Positions 32,047-40,617 are shown, numbered from the stretch's first letter. The stretch is 49,196 bases of DNA from JAICUY01 sp035708065 (GCA_035708065.1 DASSTC010000077.1:1-49196); one strand, 5' to 3'. The notes: generated by a model from the sequence alone, not told the origin. A program made the numbers and translations.

Positions 32047-32618
32047 GGGAGCGTTCCCTCCGGGCCGGCAGTCGACACCGACGGGTGCGCCCGAGGCGGC
32101 TCGGGCGGCACGGGCTCGCCGGGCAGGTGCAGCAACGAGTCGACGCGCACCACGCCGGCGATCGCCTCCGCCTTGTGGATCAGCTCCTCACGCTGGCCGG
32201 GGTTGTCGACCTCGCCGCGCAGCACGACGACCCCCTCCTCGACGTTGATGTTGATCTTGCCCTGGGGAATCGAGGGGTCGGCGAAGAGCTCCGTCTCGAC
32301 CTTGTCGGACAACCCCGAGTCGTTCAGCCTGCCGTTGCCGCCGTTGCGATGCGCAACCTGCTGCGAGATCGAGAACGCCTGGGTTCCGGCGCGTCGCGAG
32401 CCGCGCTCGACGGCGGTGCCGACGTCGCGCATGCGTGCGCGCGCCTGGTCGACGAGCACGGCGCGACGGCGCTTGCCGCGCTCCGGATCGAGGAGGTAGG
32501 CCGCCACCGCGCCGGCGGCCGCTCCGAGGAGCGCGAGCAGCATCCCCGGCGGGCCGCCGCGGCGGCTGGACTGGTCAGTTCGCAGGCGCTGCTCGCGCCA
32601 TCGGTCGATGGTGTTCAT
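32043..32618 (-). CDS. BON-domain membrane-anchored protein
   Basis: The 191-residue protein has a charged start, one membrane helix (about 25-42), the basic motif YLLDPERGKRRR right after it, a polar middle, and a BON domain (about 103-166) with INVEEGVVVLRGEVDN and AIAGVVRVDSLLHLP. The end is proline-rich. BON domains bind phospholipids or occur in stress proteins such as OsmY, so a membrane-stress role is possible but unproven. ATG at 32618 is preceded by CTGGAGGAC on the minus strand, a good ribosome site; the open frame extends upstream without support. It is inserted against the direction of all neighbours. Confidence 0.8.
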   Translation of the reverse strand: MNTIDRWREQRLRTDQSSRRGGPPGMLLALLGAAAGAVAAYLLDPERGKRRRAVLVDQARARMRDVGTAVERGSRRAGTQAFSISQQVAHRNGGNGRLNDSGLSDKVETELFADPSIPQGKININVEEGVVVLRGEVDNPGQREELIHKAEAIAGVVRVDSLLHLPGEPVPPEPPRAHPSVSTAGPEGTLP

Positions 32619-32734
32619 CAGGTCCTCCAGGTGGGTATCGGCTTCAACCGATCCGCACGCGGCGTGCCGGGAAGCGCCGGTACGCCGGGCCCGTCGCGCC
32701 AGAAGCCGCGAAGGTCGCCGCGGAGACCCTCGGC

Positions 32735-32740
32735 TATACT
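32735..32740 (+). promoter_or_regulatory. -10 element TATACT before the zinc metallopeptidase
   Basis: TATACT in a GGCTATACTCG context, 32 bp before the ATG at 32773. It should also drive rlmN, rpe and following genes. No clear -35. Confidence 0.55.
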
Positions 32741-32772
32741 CGAGCCCGCTTCCAAGGAGGTAGCAGACGAAC

Positions 32773-33528
32773 ATGGGTGGATTCCTGCCGTACATCCTGC
32801 TGGTGATGCTGCCGAGCATCGCGATCACCGGCTGGGCGGCGTGGCGTGTCAAGTCGACATACAGCAAGTGGTCGAAGGTTGACTCGGGCATCAACCTCGA
32901 CGCGTTCGAGTTCGCCCGACAGCTCCTCGACCGGCAGGGCCTGCACGACGTGAAGATCGAGCCGGTTCCGGGTCAGCTCACCGATCACTACGACCCGCGC
33001 GGCAAGGTGCTGCGCGTCAGCCAGGCGGTCGCCGGCGGCTCGCAGCTCGGCAGCTTCGACCCGAGCCAGTCGATCCTTGGCGTCCAGCGGTCGGCCGGGG
33101 GCGGACCCCGTCTGTCGGTTGCATCGGCGGCGGTGATCGCGCACGAGGTCGGCCACGCCATGCAGGATCGCCAGCGCGACCCGTGGATGGTCGTGCGGCA
33201 GGCGATCGTGCCGGCTGTCCAGTTCGGCTCGGGAATCGCGCCGTGGCTCATTCTCGGCGGCCTGATCTTCAACATCCTGGGCCTCGCCTGGATCGGGCTC
33301 ATCGCCTTCGGGGCCGCGGTGCTGTTCACGTTCGTGACGCTCCCGGTGGAGATCGGCGCGTCGGGCAAGGCGCTGGCCTTCGTCAGCAGCCTGGGCCTGT
33401 ACGGCGAGCGGCAGGACGGCGCGCGCGACGTCCTGAAGGCGGCGGCCTGGACGTACGTCGCGGCGGCGCTGAGCGCGCTGCTCACGTTCCTGTACTACCT
33501 GTTCCTGATCATGGGGCGGCGTGACTGA
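32773..33528 (+). CDS. Neutral zinc metallopeptidase, YugP-like (zn_peptidase_2 family)
   Basis: Predicted membrane protease of 251 residues. There is an N-terminal helix (about 5-24), a soluble segment (GLHDVKIEPVPGQLTDHYDP), the zinc motif HEVGHAMQD with His124, Glu125 and His128, and three or four later helices (about 145-165, 167-190, 222-246). VLRVSQAVAGGSQL and VTLPVEIGASGKAL are family-like strings. Substrate unknown. AAGGAGG at 32754-32760 and ATG 32773 agree with the promoter. It overlaps rlmN by 8 bp, heading that operon. Confidence 0.88.
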   Translation: MGGFLPYILLVMLPSIAITGWAAWRVKSTYSKWSKVDSGINLDAFEFARQLLDRQGLHDVKIEPVPGQLTDHYDPRGKVLRVSQAVAGGSQLGSFDPSQSILGVQRSAGGGPRLSVASAAVIAHEVGHAMQDRQRDPWMVVRQAIVPAVQFGSGIAPWLILGGLIFNILGLAWIGLIAFGAAVLFTFVTLPVEIGASGKALAFVSSLGLYGERQDGARDVLKAAAWTYVAAALSALLTFLYYLFLIMGRRD

Positions 33529-34693
33529 CCTGCCCCTGATCGGACCAGCGCCGGCGATCAGCGAGGTCGCCGAGGACGAGCTCGCCGCGTGGCTGATGGC
33601 CCGCGGCGAGCCTGCGTACCGGCTGCGCCAGCTGCTGGCGGGCATCCATCGGGCCGATGCGTCGGGGTTCGCCGACCTGCGCGAGCTGCCGAAGGATCTG
33701 CGCACGGCGCTGACCGATGCGTTTCGCTACTCGTCGATCGAGGCAAGCCACGTGTTGAGCGCCGATGCGGGGCTGACGGCCAAGGCGGTGCACCAGCTCC
33801 ACGATGGACAGCGCGTCGAATCGGTCCTGATGCGCTATCCCGGCCGGCGGGGGTCGATGCGCACCACGATCTGCATCTCTTCGCAGGCCGGCTGCGCGGT
33901 CGGCTGCCCGTTCTGCGCCACGGGTCAGGCTGGCTTCGCCCGTCAGCTCTCGCCGGCGGAGATCGTCGACCAGGTGCTGCACTGGCACCGGCCGCCGTGG
34001 AACGCGCTGGGCGCCGGCTGGCGCTCCGCCGCCGGCACGGGCCACTACAACGTCGTGTTCATGGGCATGGGTGAGCCCCTCAACAACGCGAACCGCGTCT
34101 TCACCGCGGTCCGCATGCTGAACGACCCGGCGCGATTGGGGATCGGCGCGCGGCACATCACCGTCAGCACCTCGGGCGTGGTGCCCGGCATCGACCGCAT
34201 GATCGATGAGCTGCCTCAGGTCAACCTGGCGATCAGCCTGCATGCCGCCACCGACGAGCTGCGCGACGAGCTCGTGCCACTCAACCGCAAGTGGCCCATC
34301 GAGCAGGTCATCGCCGCCGGCCGGCGCTTCGCCGGCGTGACGCGCCGACGCGTCAGCCTCGAATACGTGATGATCGACGGCGTGAACGACAGCGCAGAGC
34401 AGGCCGACCGGCTGGCGCGCCTGGCCAGCGGCTGGCTGAGCCACGTCAACCTCATCCCGCTCAACCCGACCCCCGGCTCGCGTTGGAGCGGCACGCCGCG
34501 CGCGGGCATCGATCGGTTCGTGGCGCTCCTCCGCGGCCACGGCGTGCCCGTGACGGTGCGGGACACGCGCGGTCGCGAGATCGACGCCGCGTGCGGACAG
34601 CTCCACGCACAGCTCGCCGGCCGGGAGCTGCCTCCCAATCGGGTGGTCAGCGACGGGTCGGTGCTCGCGGAGAGGACAGCGACGCCGGCGTGA
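33521..34693 (+). CDS. rlmN: Dual-specificity 23S rRNA/tRNA (adenine-C2)-methyltransferase RlmN
   Basis: Radical-SAM enzyme methylating A2503 of 23S rRNA and A37 of some tRNAs. The 390-residue protein has the cluster motif CAVGCPFCATG (Cys125, 129, 132), SAM-binding FMGMGEPL, STSGVVPGI, SLHAATDELRDELVPLN, and the catalytic methyl-carrying Cys in AACGQL near residue 363. A short insertion (WRSAAGTGHYN) precedes the GMGEP motif. GTG 33521 lies within the end of the peptidase gene. The stop overlaps the rpe start (GTGA). Confidence 0.95.
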   Translation: MTDLPLIGPAPAISEVAEDELAAWLMARGEPAYRLRQLLAGIHRADASGFADLRELPKDLRTALTDAFRYSSIEASHVLSADAGLTAKAVHQLHDGQRVESVLMRYPGRRGSMRTTICISSQAGCAVGCPFCATGQAGFARQLSPAEIVDQVLHWHRPPWNALGAGWRSAAGTGHYNVVFMGMGEPLNNANRVFTAVRMLNDPARLGIGARHITVSTSGVVPGIDRMIDELPQVNLAISLHAATDELRDELVPLNRKWPIEQVIAAGRRFAGVTRRRVSLEYVMIDGVNDSAEQADRLARLASGWLSHVNLIPLNPTPGSRWSGTPRAGIDRFVALLRGHGVPVTVRDTRGREIDAACGQLHAQLAGRELPPNRVVSDGSVLAERTATPA

Positions 34694-35418
34694 GACATCG
34701 CGAGCCGCAGATCAGCGCCAGCATCCTGAACGCCGATTTCGCTCGGCTCGGTGCCGAGGTCGAGCGAGCGGCGGCAGGTGGCGTCGACTCCATCCACCTC
34801 GACGTGATGGATGGCCACTTCGTCGACAACCTGACGATCGGGCCTGTCGTGGTCGACGCCGTGCGAGCCCACGCCGCCGTGCCGTTCCACTCGCACCTGA
34901 TGATCAGCCAGCCCCTGCGCTTCGTCGAGGAGTTCGCCAACGCGGGCTCGGATCTCATCATCTTCCACGTCGAGGCCGACGACGATCCGACGCCGGTCGT
35001 GCAGGCGATCCATCGCACCGGCCGGGCCGCGGGCCTGGCGATCAACCCTGAGACCGATGCCGACGCGGTGCTGCCGTACCTCGACCAGATCGACCTCCTG
35101 CTGGTGATGACCGTCCATCCCGGCTTCGGTGGACAGTCGTTCATCAGCGGGGTGCTGCCGAAGCTGCGCGACCTGCGCGACGAGATCACCCGGCGTGATC
35201 TCGACCTGCCGATCGGCGTCGACGGCGGTGTCGCCGGCGATACGATCGCCGCGGCCTTCGAGGCCGGCGGCGACATCCTGGTCGTCGGGTCGGCGCTGTA
35301 CCGCAACAGCGGCGACCTCACGCCCGTCGTCGGCGAGCTGCGCGTCATCGCGCGATCGTCGGCCAGCAGCCCGCCGCCGGCACCGCGAACGCCACCCGAC
35401 CCGATCGAAAGGACGTGA
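34690..35418 (+). CDS. rpe: Ribulose-phosphate 3-epimerase
   Basis: Interconverts ribulose 5-phosphate and xylulose 5-phosphate in the pentose phosphate pathway. The 242-residue TIM barrel has the start ISASILNADFARL, the catalytic/metal region SIHLDVMDGHFVDNLTIG, HLMISQP, VMTVHPGFGGQSF, and IGVDGGVAGDT with the second catalytic Asp. GTG 34690 overlaps rlmN. The last ~20 residues are a Pro/Ser tail. Following gene overlaps by 4 bp. Confidence 0.95.
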   Translation: MRHREPQISASILNADFARLGAEVERAAAGGVDSIHLDVMDGHFVDNLTIGPVVVDAVRAHAAVPFHSHLMISQPLRFVEEFANAGSDLIIFHVEADDDPTPVVQAIHRTGRAAGLAINPETDADAVLPYLDQIDLLLVMTVHPGFGGQSFISGVLPKLRDLRDEITRRDLDLPIGVDGGVAGDTIAAAFEAGGDILVVGSALYRNSGDLTPVVGELRVIARSSASSPPPAPRTPPDPIERT

Positions 35419-37076
35419 CCCTGCTGCCCCTCGCTCGCCCCAGCCGCCTCGTCGTGGCGCTGCTCACGCTCGCCCTGCTGCTCGCCGCCTGCGGGAACAC
35501 CAGCCTGCCGTTCCTGCCCAGCTCGCCGACGCCCGAGCCGCCGCGCGAGCTGACGGTGATGGCCGTCGACCGTCAGAGCGGCGCCCCGATCCCCGGCGTG
35601 CAGCTCGAGGCGGGCACGGCGACCGTCACGACCGGCAGGGATGGCAGGGCATCGCTCACTGCGCTGACCGGCACGCCCGTGAGCGCGGTGGCCGAGGGGT
35701 ACGACCCGGCGAGCGGTGAGGTGCCGGCGCAGGGCGCGCTCGAGCTGAAGCTGCGCTCGAACGTCGTCAGCGGCACGGTGACCGATCCCGTCGGGAAGCC
35801 GGTCGCCGGCGTCCGCGTGTTCGTCGACGGCGACGCCTCGAGCCCGATCGTGCGGACCGACGAGAAGGGCGACTATCTCCTGCCCGATGTTCCCGAGGGC
35901 GCGACGATCGTCTTCAAGCGGGCCGGGTTCCGGCTGGCGCTGCTGCCGGCGGCACAGATCGGCGAGGCCGTCGCGCTTCAGCCGTTCGAGGCGCGGGCGC
36001 TGTATGCGCCCGCCGCGGTGTTCGAGGCGCCCGGACGCCTGGACCGCATGCTCGAGCTCATCGACCGGACCGAGGTCAACGCCATGGTCATCGACGTCAA
36101 GGAGACCGCTGGCAACCTCTACTGGGACACGGACCTGCCGCAGGCCAAGCAGGTCGGCGCGGTGATGGAGCACCCGCTCTTCGAGCTGAACGAGCTGCTG
36201 CCGAAGCTGAAGGAGCGCGGCATCTACACCATCGCCCGCATGGTCGTGATGAAGGACAACACGCTCGGCAAGGCGAAGCCGGATTTCGCGGTGCACAACT
36301 CGCGCACCGGCGGTCCGTGGCGCGACTTCGGGGGCGGCATCTGGCTCGACCCGTTCGAGCCGGGCGTGGCCGAGTACATCGCCGCGCTGGCCGGCGACCT
36401 TGCCGACAAGGGATTCGATGAGGTGCAGCTCGACTACGTTCGCTTCTTCAGCGACGGTCCGTACGACGAGGCCGATACGAACCTGCCGAACACCCAGTCG
36501 TTCCGTCTGCCGGCCGTCGGACGCCTCTTCCGGCTCGTCTCTAACCGGCTGGCGCACACCCACGCCTTCCTGGGAGCCGACGTCTTCCCGGTCGCCTTCA
36601 TCGCGGCCGACGACCAGGGCATCGGGCAGCGGCCGGAGGTGATCATGCCGTACGTCGACTACTTCGACCCGATGGTCTACCCCAGCCACTACGGCCCGGG
36701 CGTCTTTGGCTTCCCGGTTCCGAACGAGCACCCGTACGAGGTGATCAACCAGACGCTCAAGATCATGAACCGCGAGGCGACGGGCCTGCCGATGGTGATC
36801 CGTCCCTGGATCCAGGACTTCGGCTACGGCTCCTTCCGGGCGTACACCGGGGCCGATGTCCTGGCCGAGATGAAAGCGCTGCGCGACAACGGCGCGCAGG
36901 GCTGGATGATCTGGAACGCGCAGGCGCGGTTCACCGAGTCGGCATTGGGTCCGCCGGTCGAGGGCGAGGCGTCCGCGCCGATGACGGCGCCGCCGTCCGC
37001 GTCGCCCTCGCCAACGCCGACGTCATCGGCGTCCGCTGCCGCATCCGCTTCGGCAAGCGCCTCAGCCGCCCCCTAG
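35415..37076 (+). CDS. Lipoprotein with carboxypeptidase-regulatory-like repeats and a DUF4015 (putative glycoside hydrolase) domain
   Basis: The 553-residue protein begins with a lipoprotein signal (about residues 8-25) ending in lipobox LLAAC, with Cys26 as the lipid site. Two beta-sandwich carboxypeptidase-regulatory-like domains follow (about 42-112 and 113-190; SGAPIPGVQLEAG and VGKPVAGVRVFVDG). Residues ~195-505 form a TIM-barrel-like DUF4015 domain: NAMVIDVKE, YTIARMVVMKDN, IWLDPFEPGVAEYI, DEVQLDYVRFFSDG, and VDYFDPMVYPSHYG. The acidic residues of these strands suggest a glycoside hydrolase. The tail is Pro/Ser/Ala-rich. GTG 35415 overlaps rpe. It is an outer-face envelope enzyme in an otherwise cytosolic housekeeping operon. 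Confidence 0.85.
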   Translation: MTLLPLARPSRLVVALLTLALLLAACGNTSLPFLPSSPTPEPPRELTVMAVDRQSGAPIPGVQLEAGTATVTTGRDGRASLTALTGTPVSAVAEGYDPASGEVPAQGALELKLRSNVVSGTVTDPVGKPVAGVRVFVDGDASSPIVRTDEKGDYLLPDVPEGATIVFKRAGFRLALLPAAQIGEAVALQPFEARALYAPAAVFEAPGRLDRMLELIDRTEVNAMVIDVKETAGNLYWDTDLPQAKQVGAVMEHPLFELNELLPKLKERGIYTIARMVVMKDNTLGKAKPDFAVHNSRTGGPWRDFGGGIWLDPFEPGVAEYIAALAGDLADKGFDEVQLDYVRFFSDGPYDEADTNLPNTQSFRLPAVGRLFRLVSNRLAHTHAFLGADVFPVAFIAADDQGIGQRPEVIMPYVDYFDPMVYPSHYGPGVFGFPVPNEHPYEVINQTLKIMNREATGLPMVIRPWIQDFGYGSFRAYTGADVLAEMKALRDNGAQGWMIWNAQARFTESALGPPVEGEASAPMTAPPSASPSPTPTSSASAAASASASASAAP

Positions 37077-37080
37077 GCCG

Positions 37081-37524
37081 ATGCGTCTCGTCGTCCAGCG
37101 CGTGGTGCGCGCCGAGGTCCGCGTGGGCGGCGTGGTGATCGGCCGAATCGACCGGGGTGCCGCCGTGCTGACCGGCGTGGCGGCGGGGGACGGTGCCGGG
37201 ACGATCGACCGCATGGCGAACAAGCTCGCCGGGCTGCGCTACTTCGAGGACGCCGCGGGACGAACGAACCTATCGATCGCCGATGCCGGTGGAGCGTACC
37301 TGGTCGTGAGCCAGTTCACGCTGCTCGCCGACGTGCGGCGCGGCCGTCGCCCCGGGTTCACCGGCGCCGCGCTGCCTGACGTCGCCGAGCCATTGGTCGA
37401 GCGCTTTGTCGAACGCCTGCGGGCAATGGGCCACCAGGTCGCGACCGGGCGCTTCGGCGACGAGATGGAGGTCGAGCTGGTGAACGACGGTCCGTTCACC
37501 TTGGTGCTCGACTCGGAGCATTGA
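37081..37524 (+). CDS. dtd: D-aminoacyl-tRNA deacylase
   Basis: Hydrolyses D-amino acids (and glycine) mischarged on tRNA. The 147-residue protein has both DTD signature loops: SQFTL (77-81, with VVSQFTLLADVRRGRRP) and the Gly-cisPro motif as NDGPFT near residue 137. The start is MRLVVQRVVRAEVRV. ATG 37081 is 4 bp after the preceding stop in GGCCGATG context with no Shine-Dalgarno, suggesting coupling. It converges on rpmB, 22 bp away. Confidence 0.95.
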   Translation: MRLVVQRVVRAEVRVGGVVIGRIDRGAAVLTGVAAGDGAGTIDRMANKLAGLRYFEDAAGRTNLSIADAGGAYLVVSQFTLLADVRRGRRPGFTGAALPDVAEPLVERFVERLRAMGHQVATGRFGDEMEVELVNDGPFTLVLDSEH

Positions 37525-37546
37525 CGGACGTCAGCGGCCGGAGGCG

Positions 37547-37738
37547 TCAGACCTTCTGGGCGGTCCGGCGGCAGCGCGAGCAGGCCTTGACGGTGACCGG
37601 ACGGCCGTCGCGCTCGATGACGAGCGATTGCAGGTTCGGGAGCCAGCGGCGCAGAGCGCGCTTGCGGTTCATCCCGACGGACTGCGGATTCCAGCCGGTG
37701 ATCGGCTTCTTGCCGCAGATATCGCACTCACGTGCCAT
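37547..37738 (-). CDS. rpmB: 50S ribosomal protein L28
   Basis: Large-subunit protein of 63 residues. It has the zinc-binding (C+) form with CDIC (Cys5, Cys8) and CSRC (Cys53, Cys56), and the core motifs WNPQSVGMNRKRALRRWLPN and GRPVTVKACSRC. The ATG at 37738 matches the family start MARECDICGK; the open frame upstream is not supported. It is transcribed against the neighbouring genes, and a TACCAT at 37807-37802 on the minus strand could be its -10. In Firmicutes rpmB lies divergent from asp23-fakA-recG; here recG is also near but those two genes are missing. Confidence 0.95.
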   Translation of the reverse strand: MARECDICGKKPITGWNPQSVGMNRKRALRRWLPNLQSLVIERDGRPVTVKACSRCRRTAQKV

Positions 37739-37813
37739 GGGAACGGATCTCCAATCACGAACGAACCGGCGCGCACGTTCGGCGGCGCCGGAGCGACGAG
37801 GATGGTAGCACGC

Positions 37814-37819
37814 TACGAT
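37814..37819 (+). promoter_or_regulatory. Probable -10 element TACGAT of the aquaporin gene
   Basis: TACGAT lies 41 bp before the ATG at 37861, which has a strong AGGAGG (37851-37856). It is divergent from rpmB. Confidence 0.4.
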
Positions 37820-37860
37820 CGGCCGGTGCAATCGAGGGTGGGTCGCAGGCAGGAGGATCC

Positions 37861-38529
37861 ATGGCGCAGCTGATCGTCGAGTTCATCGGCACGTTCGTGC
37901 TCGTCTTCACGGTCGGCATGACGGTGATCAACCCCGGCGGGGCCGGGCCGCTGGCACCGTTGGCCATCGGCGCGTCGCTGATGGTGATGGTCTACGCCGG
38001 GGGCCACATCTCCGGTGCCCACTACAACCCCGCCATCAGCCTCGCCGTGCTCGTCCGTGGCGGGATGAAGCTGCGGTCGATGATCGAGTACTGGGTGGCG
38101 CAGCTGATCGGCGCCGGCGTGGCCGTCGCCGCGGTGATCCTGCTGAAGAACGGGCCCGGCGCATCGGCCGGCGAGCCCGACCCGTTGCACGCCCTCGTCG
38201 CCGAGTTCATCTTCACGTTCGCGCTGTGCTACGTCATGCTCAACGTGGCGACCGCCGAAGAGACGAGCGGCAACTCGTTCTACGGCCTGGCCATCGGCTT
38301 CACCGTCACCGTCGGCGCCTACGCCGTCGGTGGCATCTCCGGCGGCGTCTTCAACCCGGCCGTGGCGGCGGGCGTCGTCGGCATGGGGATCATTCCGTTC
38401 GCCAGCATCTGGATCTACCTGGTCGCCAACCTCGTCGCGGCCGTGGCCGCCGGCGCCGTCTTCGTGCTGATCCATCCACGCCCGCTGGCGGCGCCGGTCG
38501 CGGGTGAATCCGACGGTGCGGCTGCCTAG
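37861..38529 (+). CDS. MIP/aquaporin family channel
   Basis: The 222-residue protein has six predicted helices and two half-helix loops with NPA motifs: GAHYNPAIS (NPA at 56-58) and GGVFNPAVA (NPA at 165-167). The first helix ends EFIGTFVLVFTVG, typical of MIP channels. The residue after the second NPA is Val168 rather than the Arg that forms the selectivity filter in aquaporins and aquaglyceroporins, so a wider or different pore is likely. The tail is short. A strong Shine-Dalgarno supports ATG 37861. It lies 6 bp before recG. Confidence 0.87.
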   Translation: MAQLIVEFIGTFVLVFTVGMTVINPGGAGPLAPLAIGASLMVMVYAGGHISGAHYNPAISLAVLVRGGMKLRSMIEYWVAQLIGAGVAVAAVILLKNGPGASAGEPDPLHALVAEFIFTFALCYVMLNVATAEETSGNSFYGLAIGFTVTVGAYAVGGISGGVFNPAVAAGVVGMGIIPFASIWIYLVANLVAAVAAGAVFVLIHPRPLAAPVAGESDGAAA

Positions 38530-38535
38530 CGACCG

Positions 38536-40617
38536 ATGCCGTCGCGTATCGCCGAACCGGTCGACCAGCTCGACCTGCCGATCCGGGGGGCGCTGCCCGA
38601 GCTGGCGCGCCACGCGCCGATGCTGCTGCGGCTGGGCATCGCCAGCCCTCGCCAGGCCCTCTTCTACCTGCCGTTCCGCTACGACGACTTCAGCGAGCTG
38701 CGGCCCCTCGCGGAGCTCATCCCCGACGAGAAGCAGTCGGCGCTGGTGCGCGTCGACTCGATCAAGGTCGAGAAGGGCTTCGGCCGCAAACCGCAGCGCG
38801 TGATCGCCCAGGTCTCCGATACGAGCGGCAGCGCCGAGGCGATCTGGTTCGGGCGTCGCTTCGTCGAGACGAAGCTGCGGCCGGGGACCGAGATCGTGCT
38901 CAGCGGCAAGGTCACCGAGCGCGGCTGGCGCCCGCAGTTCACCAGCCCCGACTTCTCGCCGGCGGGGCACGAGTCGATCCACACCGCGCGGGTCGTGCCC
39001 GTTTATCCGCTCACCACCGGCGTGACCCAGAAGCGGCTGCGCGAGGTGCTCGCGCGTGTCCTGGACCGATGCCTCCCGCTCGTCGCAGACCCGCTCCGCG
39101 AGCCCGAGCACGCCGGCCTGCCCGGCTTGGCGGCGGCGCTGCGGACCGTGCATTTCCCGGAGGATGCCGGCGACGTGCAGCCGGCCCTCGACCGCCTCGC
39201 CTTCGACGAGCTGCTGGCGCTGCAGCTCGGCCTCGCGCAGGGCCGCCTGGCGCGCGCGACGCTGCGCGCGCCGGCCATCACGGTGAGCGACAGCGCGATC
39301 GGGCGGATCGTGGCCGAGCTGCCGTTTCGGCTGACCGACGACCAGCGGACGGCGGTCGACGACATCGCCGAGGACCTGCGCGCCGACCGGCCGATGCGCC
39401 GCCTGCTGCAGGGCGACGTGGGCAGTGGCAAGACCGCGGTCGCGGCGGTCGCACTCGGGGCCACGGTGCGCGGCGGCTGGCAGGCGGCGCTGATGGCGCC
39501 GACCGAGATCCTGGCGCGCCAGCATCACGGCGGACAGGCGCCGCTGCTCGATGCGCTCGGCGTGCGCTCGGCCTTCCTCTCCGGGTCGCTCCCCGCAGCC
39601 GAGAAGCGGCGGATTCACGCCGCCATCGAGGCGGGCGAGGTCGACGTGGTGATCGGCACGCACGCGGTGATCAGTGAGGGGGTCGTCTTCCGGCGGCTGG
39701 GGCTGGCGGTCGTCGACGAGCAGCATCGCTTCGGCGTCGGGCAGCGCGCTCGGCTGCAGGCGAAGGGCGACGACCTCGAGCCCCACATGCTGGCGCTGAC
39801 CGCGACGCCGATCCCGCGCACCCTGGCACTGACCGTCTACGGCGATCTGTCGATCAGCACCATTCGTCAGCTGCCGCCGGGCCGCCAGCCGGTTCGCACC
39901 GAGATCCGCGACCGTTCGGCGCTCCCCAACATCGAGGCCTTCCTGGCGTCGGAAGCGGCCGAGGGACGACAGTCGTTCGTCGTCGTGCCGCTGGTCAGCG
40001 AATCCGAGGCGCTGAGCGCCGCCTCGGCCGAGGCCGAGGTCGAGCGGCTGCGCGGCCGCCTGCCGGCGCTGCGCATCGGCTTGGTGCACGGGCAGCAGAA
40101 GTCCGCCGATCGGGACGCCACCATGCGCGCCTTCGCCGGCGGCGAGATGGACATCCTGGTGGCGACCACGGTGATCGAGGTCGGGATCGACGTGCCGAAC
40201 GCATCGGTCATGCTCGTCCAGGATGCGGAGCGCTTCGGGCTGGCCCAGCTCCACCAGCTGCGTGGCCGGGTCGGGCGTGGACCCCACCGCTCGTTCTGCA
40301 TCCTCGTGTCCGATGCCGGCGACGAGCTCGCGCGGCAACGCCTCGAGGTGCTGCGCGGCTCGAACGACGGCTTCGCCATCGCGGAGGCGGATCTGCAGCT
40401 GCGCGGCGCCGGCAACCTGCTCGGCACGCGCCAGGCCGGACTGCCGCCATTGCGCGTCGCCTCGCTCTTCGAGCCGCGCCACCTGCGTCTGGCCGAACGG
40501 GCGCGCACGCTCGCCGAGGAGGTGATCGGCGACGACCCGACGCTCGCCGGGCGGCCGGGCCTGGCGCGGCTGCAGCGCGACTTCGCGCCACTCGAGGAAG
40601 CGGGCGACGCCGCCTGA
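38536..40617 (+). CDS. recG: ATP-dependent DNA helicase RecG
   Basis: Remodels stalled replication forks and Holliday junctions. The 693-residue protein has an N-terminal wedge/OB domain (YLPFRYDDFSELRPL, GRKPQRVIAQVSD), Walker A GDVGSGKTAVA, PTEILARQH, the RecG-type DEQHRFGVGQR box, TATPIPRTLA, TTVIEVGIDVPNA and QLRGRVGRG. The C-terminal RecG wedge-contacting region (GAGNLLGTRQAG) is present. ATG 38536 follows the channel gene stop in the GACCGATG context. The stop overlaps rsmD (TGATG). Confidence 0.96.
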   Translation: MPSRIAEPVDQLDLPIRGALPELARHAPMLLRLGIASPRQALFYLPFRYDDFSELRPLAELIPDEKQSALVRVDSIKVEKGFGRKPQRVIAQVSDTSGSAEAIWFGRRFVETKLRPGTEIVLSGKVTERGWRPQFTSPDFSPAGHESIHTARVVPVYPLTTGVTQKRLREVLARVLDRCLPLVADPLREPEHAGLPGLAAALRTVHFPEDAGDVQPALDRLAFDELLALQLGLAQGRLARATLRAPAITVSDSAIGRIVAELPFRLTDDQRTAVDDIAEDLRADRPMRRLLQGDVGSGKTAVAAVALGATVRGGWQAALMAPTEILARQHHGGQAPLLDALGVRSAFLSGSLPAAEKRRIHAAIEAGEVDVVIGTHAVISEGVVFRRLGLAVVDEQHRFGVGQRARLQAKGDDLEPHMLALTATPIPRTLALTVYGDLSISTIRQLPPGRQPVRTEIRDRSALPNIEAFLASEAAEGRQSFVVVPLVSESEALSAASAEAEVERLRGRLPALRIGLVHGQQKSADRDATMRAFAGGEMDILVATTVIEVGIDVPNASVMLVQDAERFGLAQLHQLRGRVGRGPHRSFCILVSDAGDELARQRLEVLRGSNDGFAIAEADLQLRGAGNLLGTRQAGLPPLRVASLFEPRHLRLAERARTLAEEVIGDDPTLAGRPGLARLQRDFAPLEEAGDAA

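Noticed and set aside
37813..40482. 889-codon open frame on the minus strand
   Set aside because: Antisense shadow of the aquaporin gene and recG; no recognisable domain and composition typical of a shadow frame.
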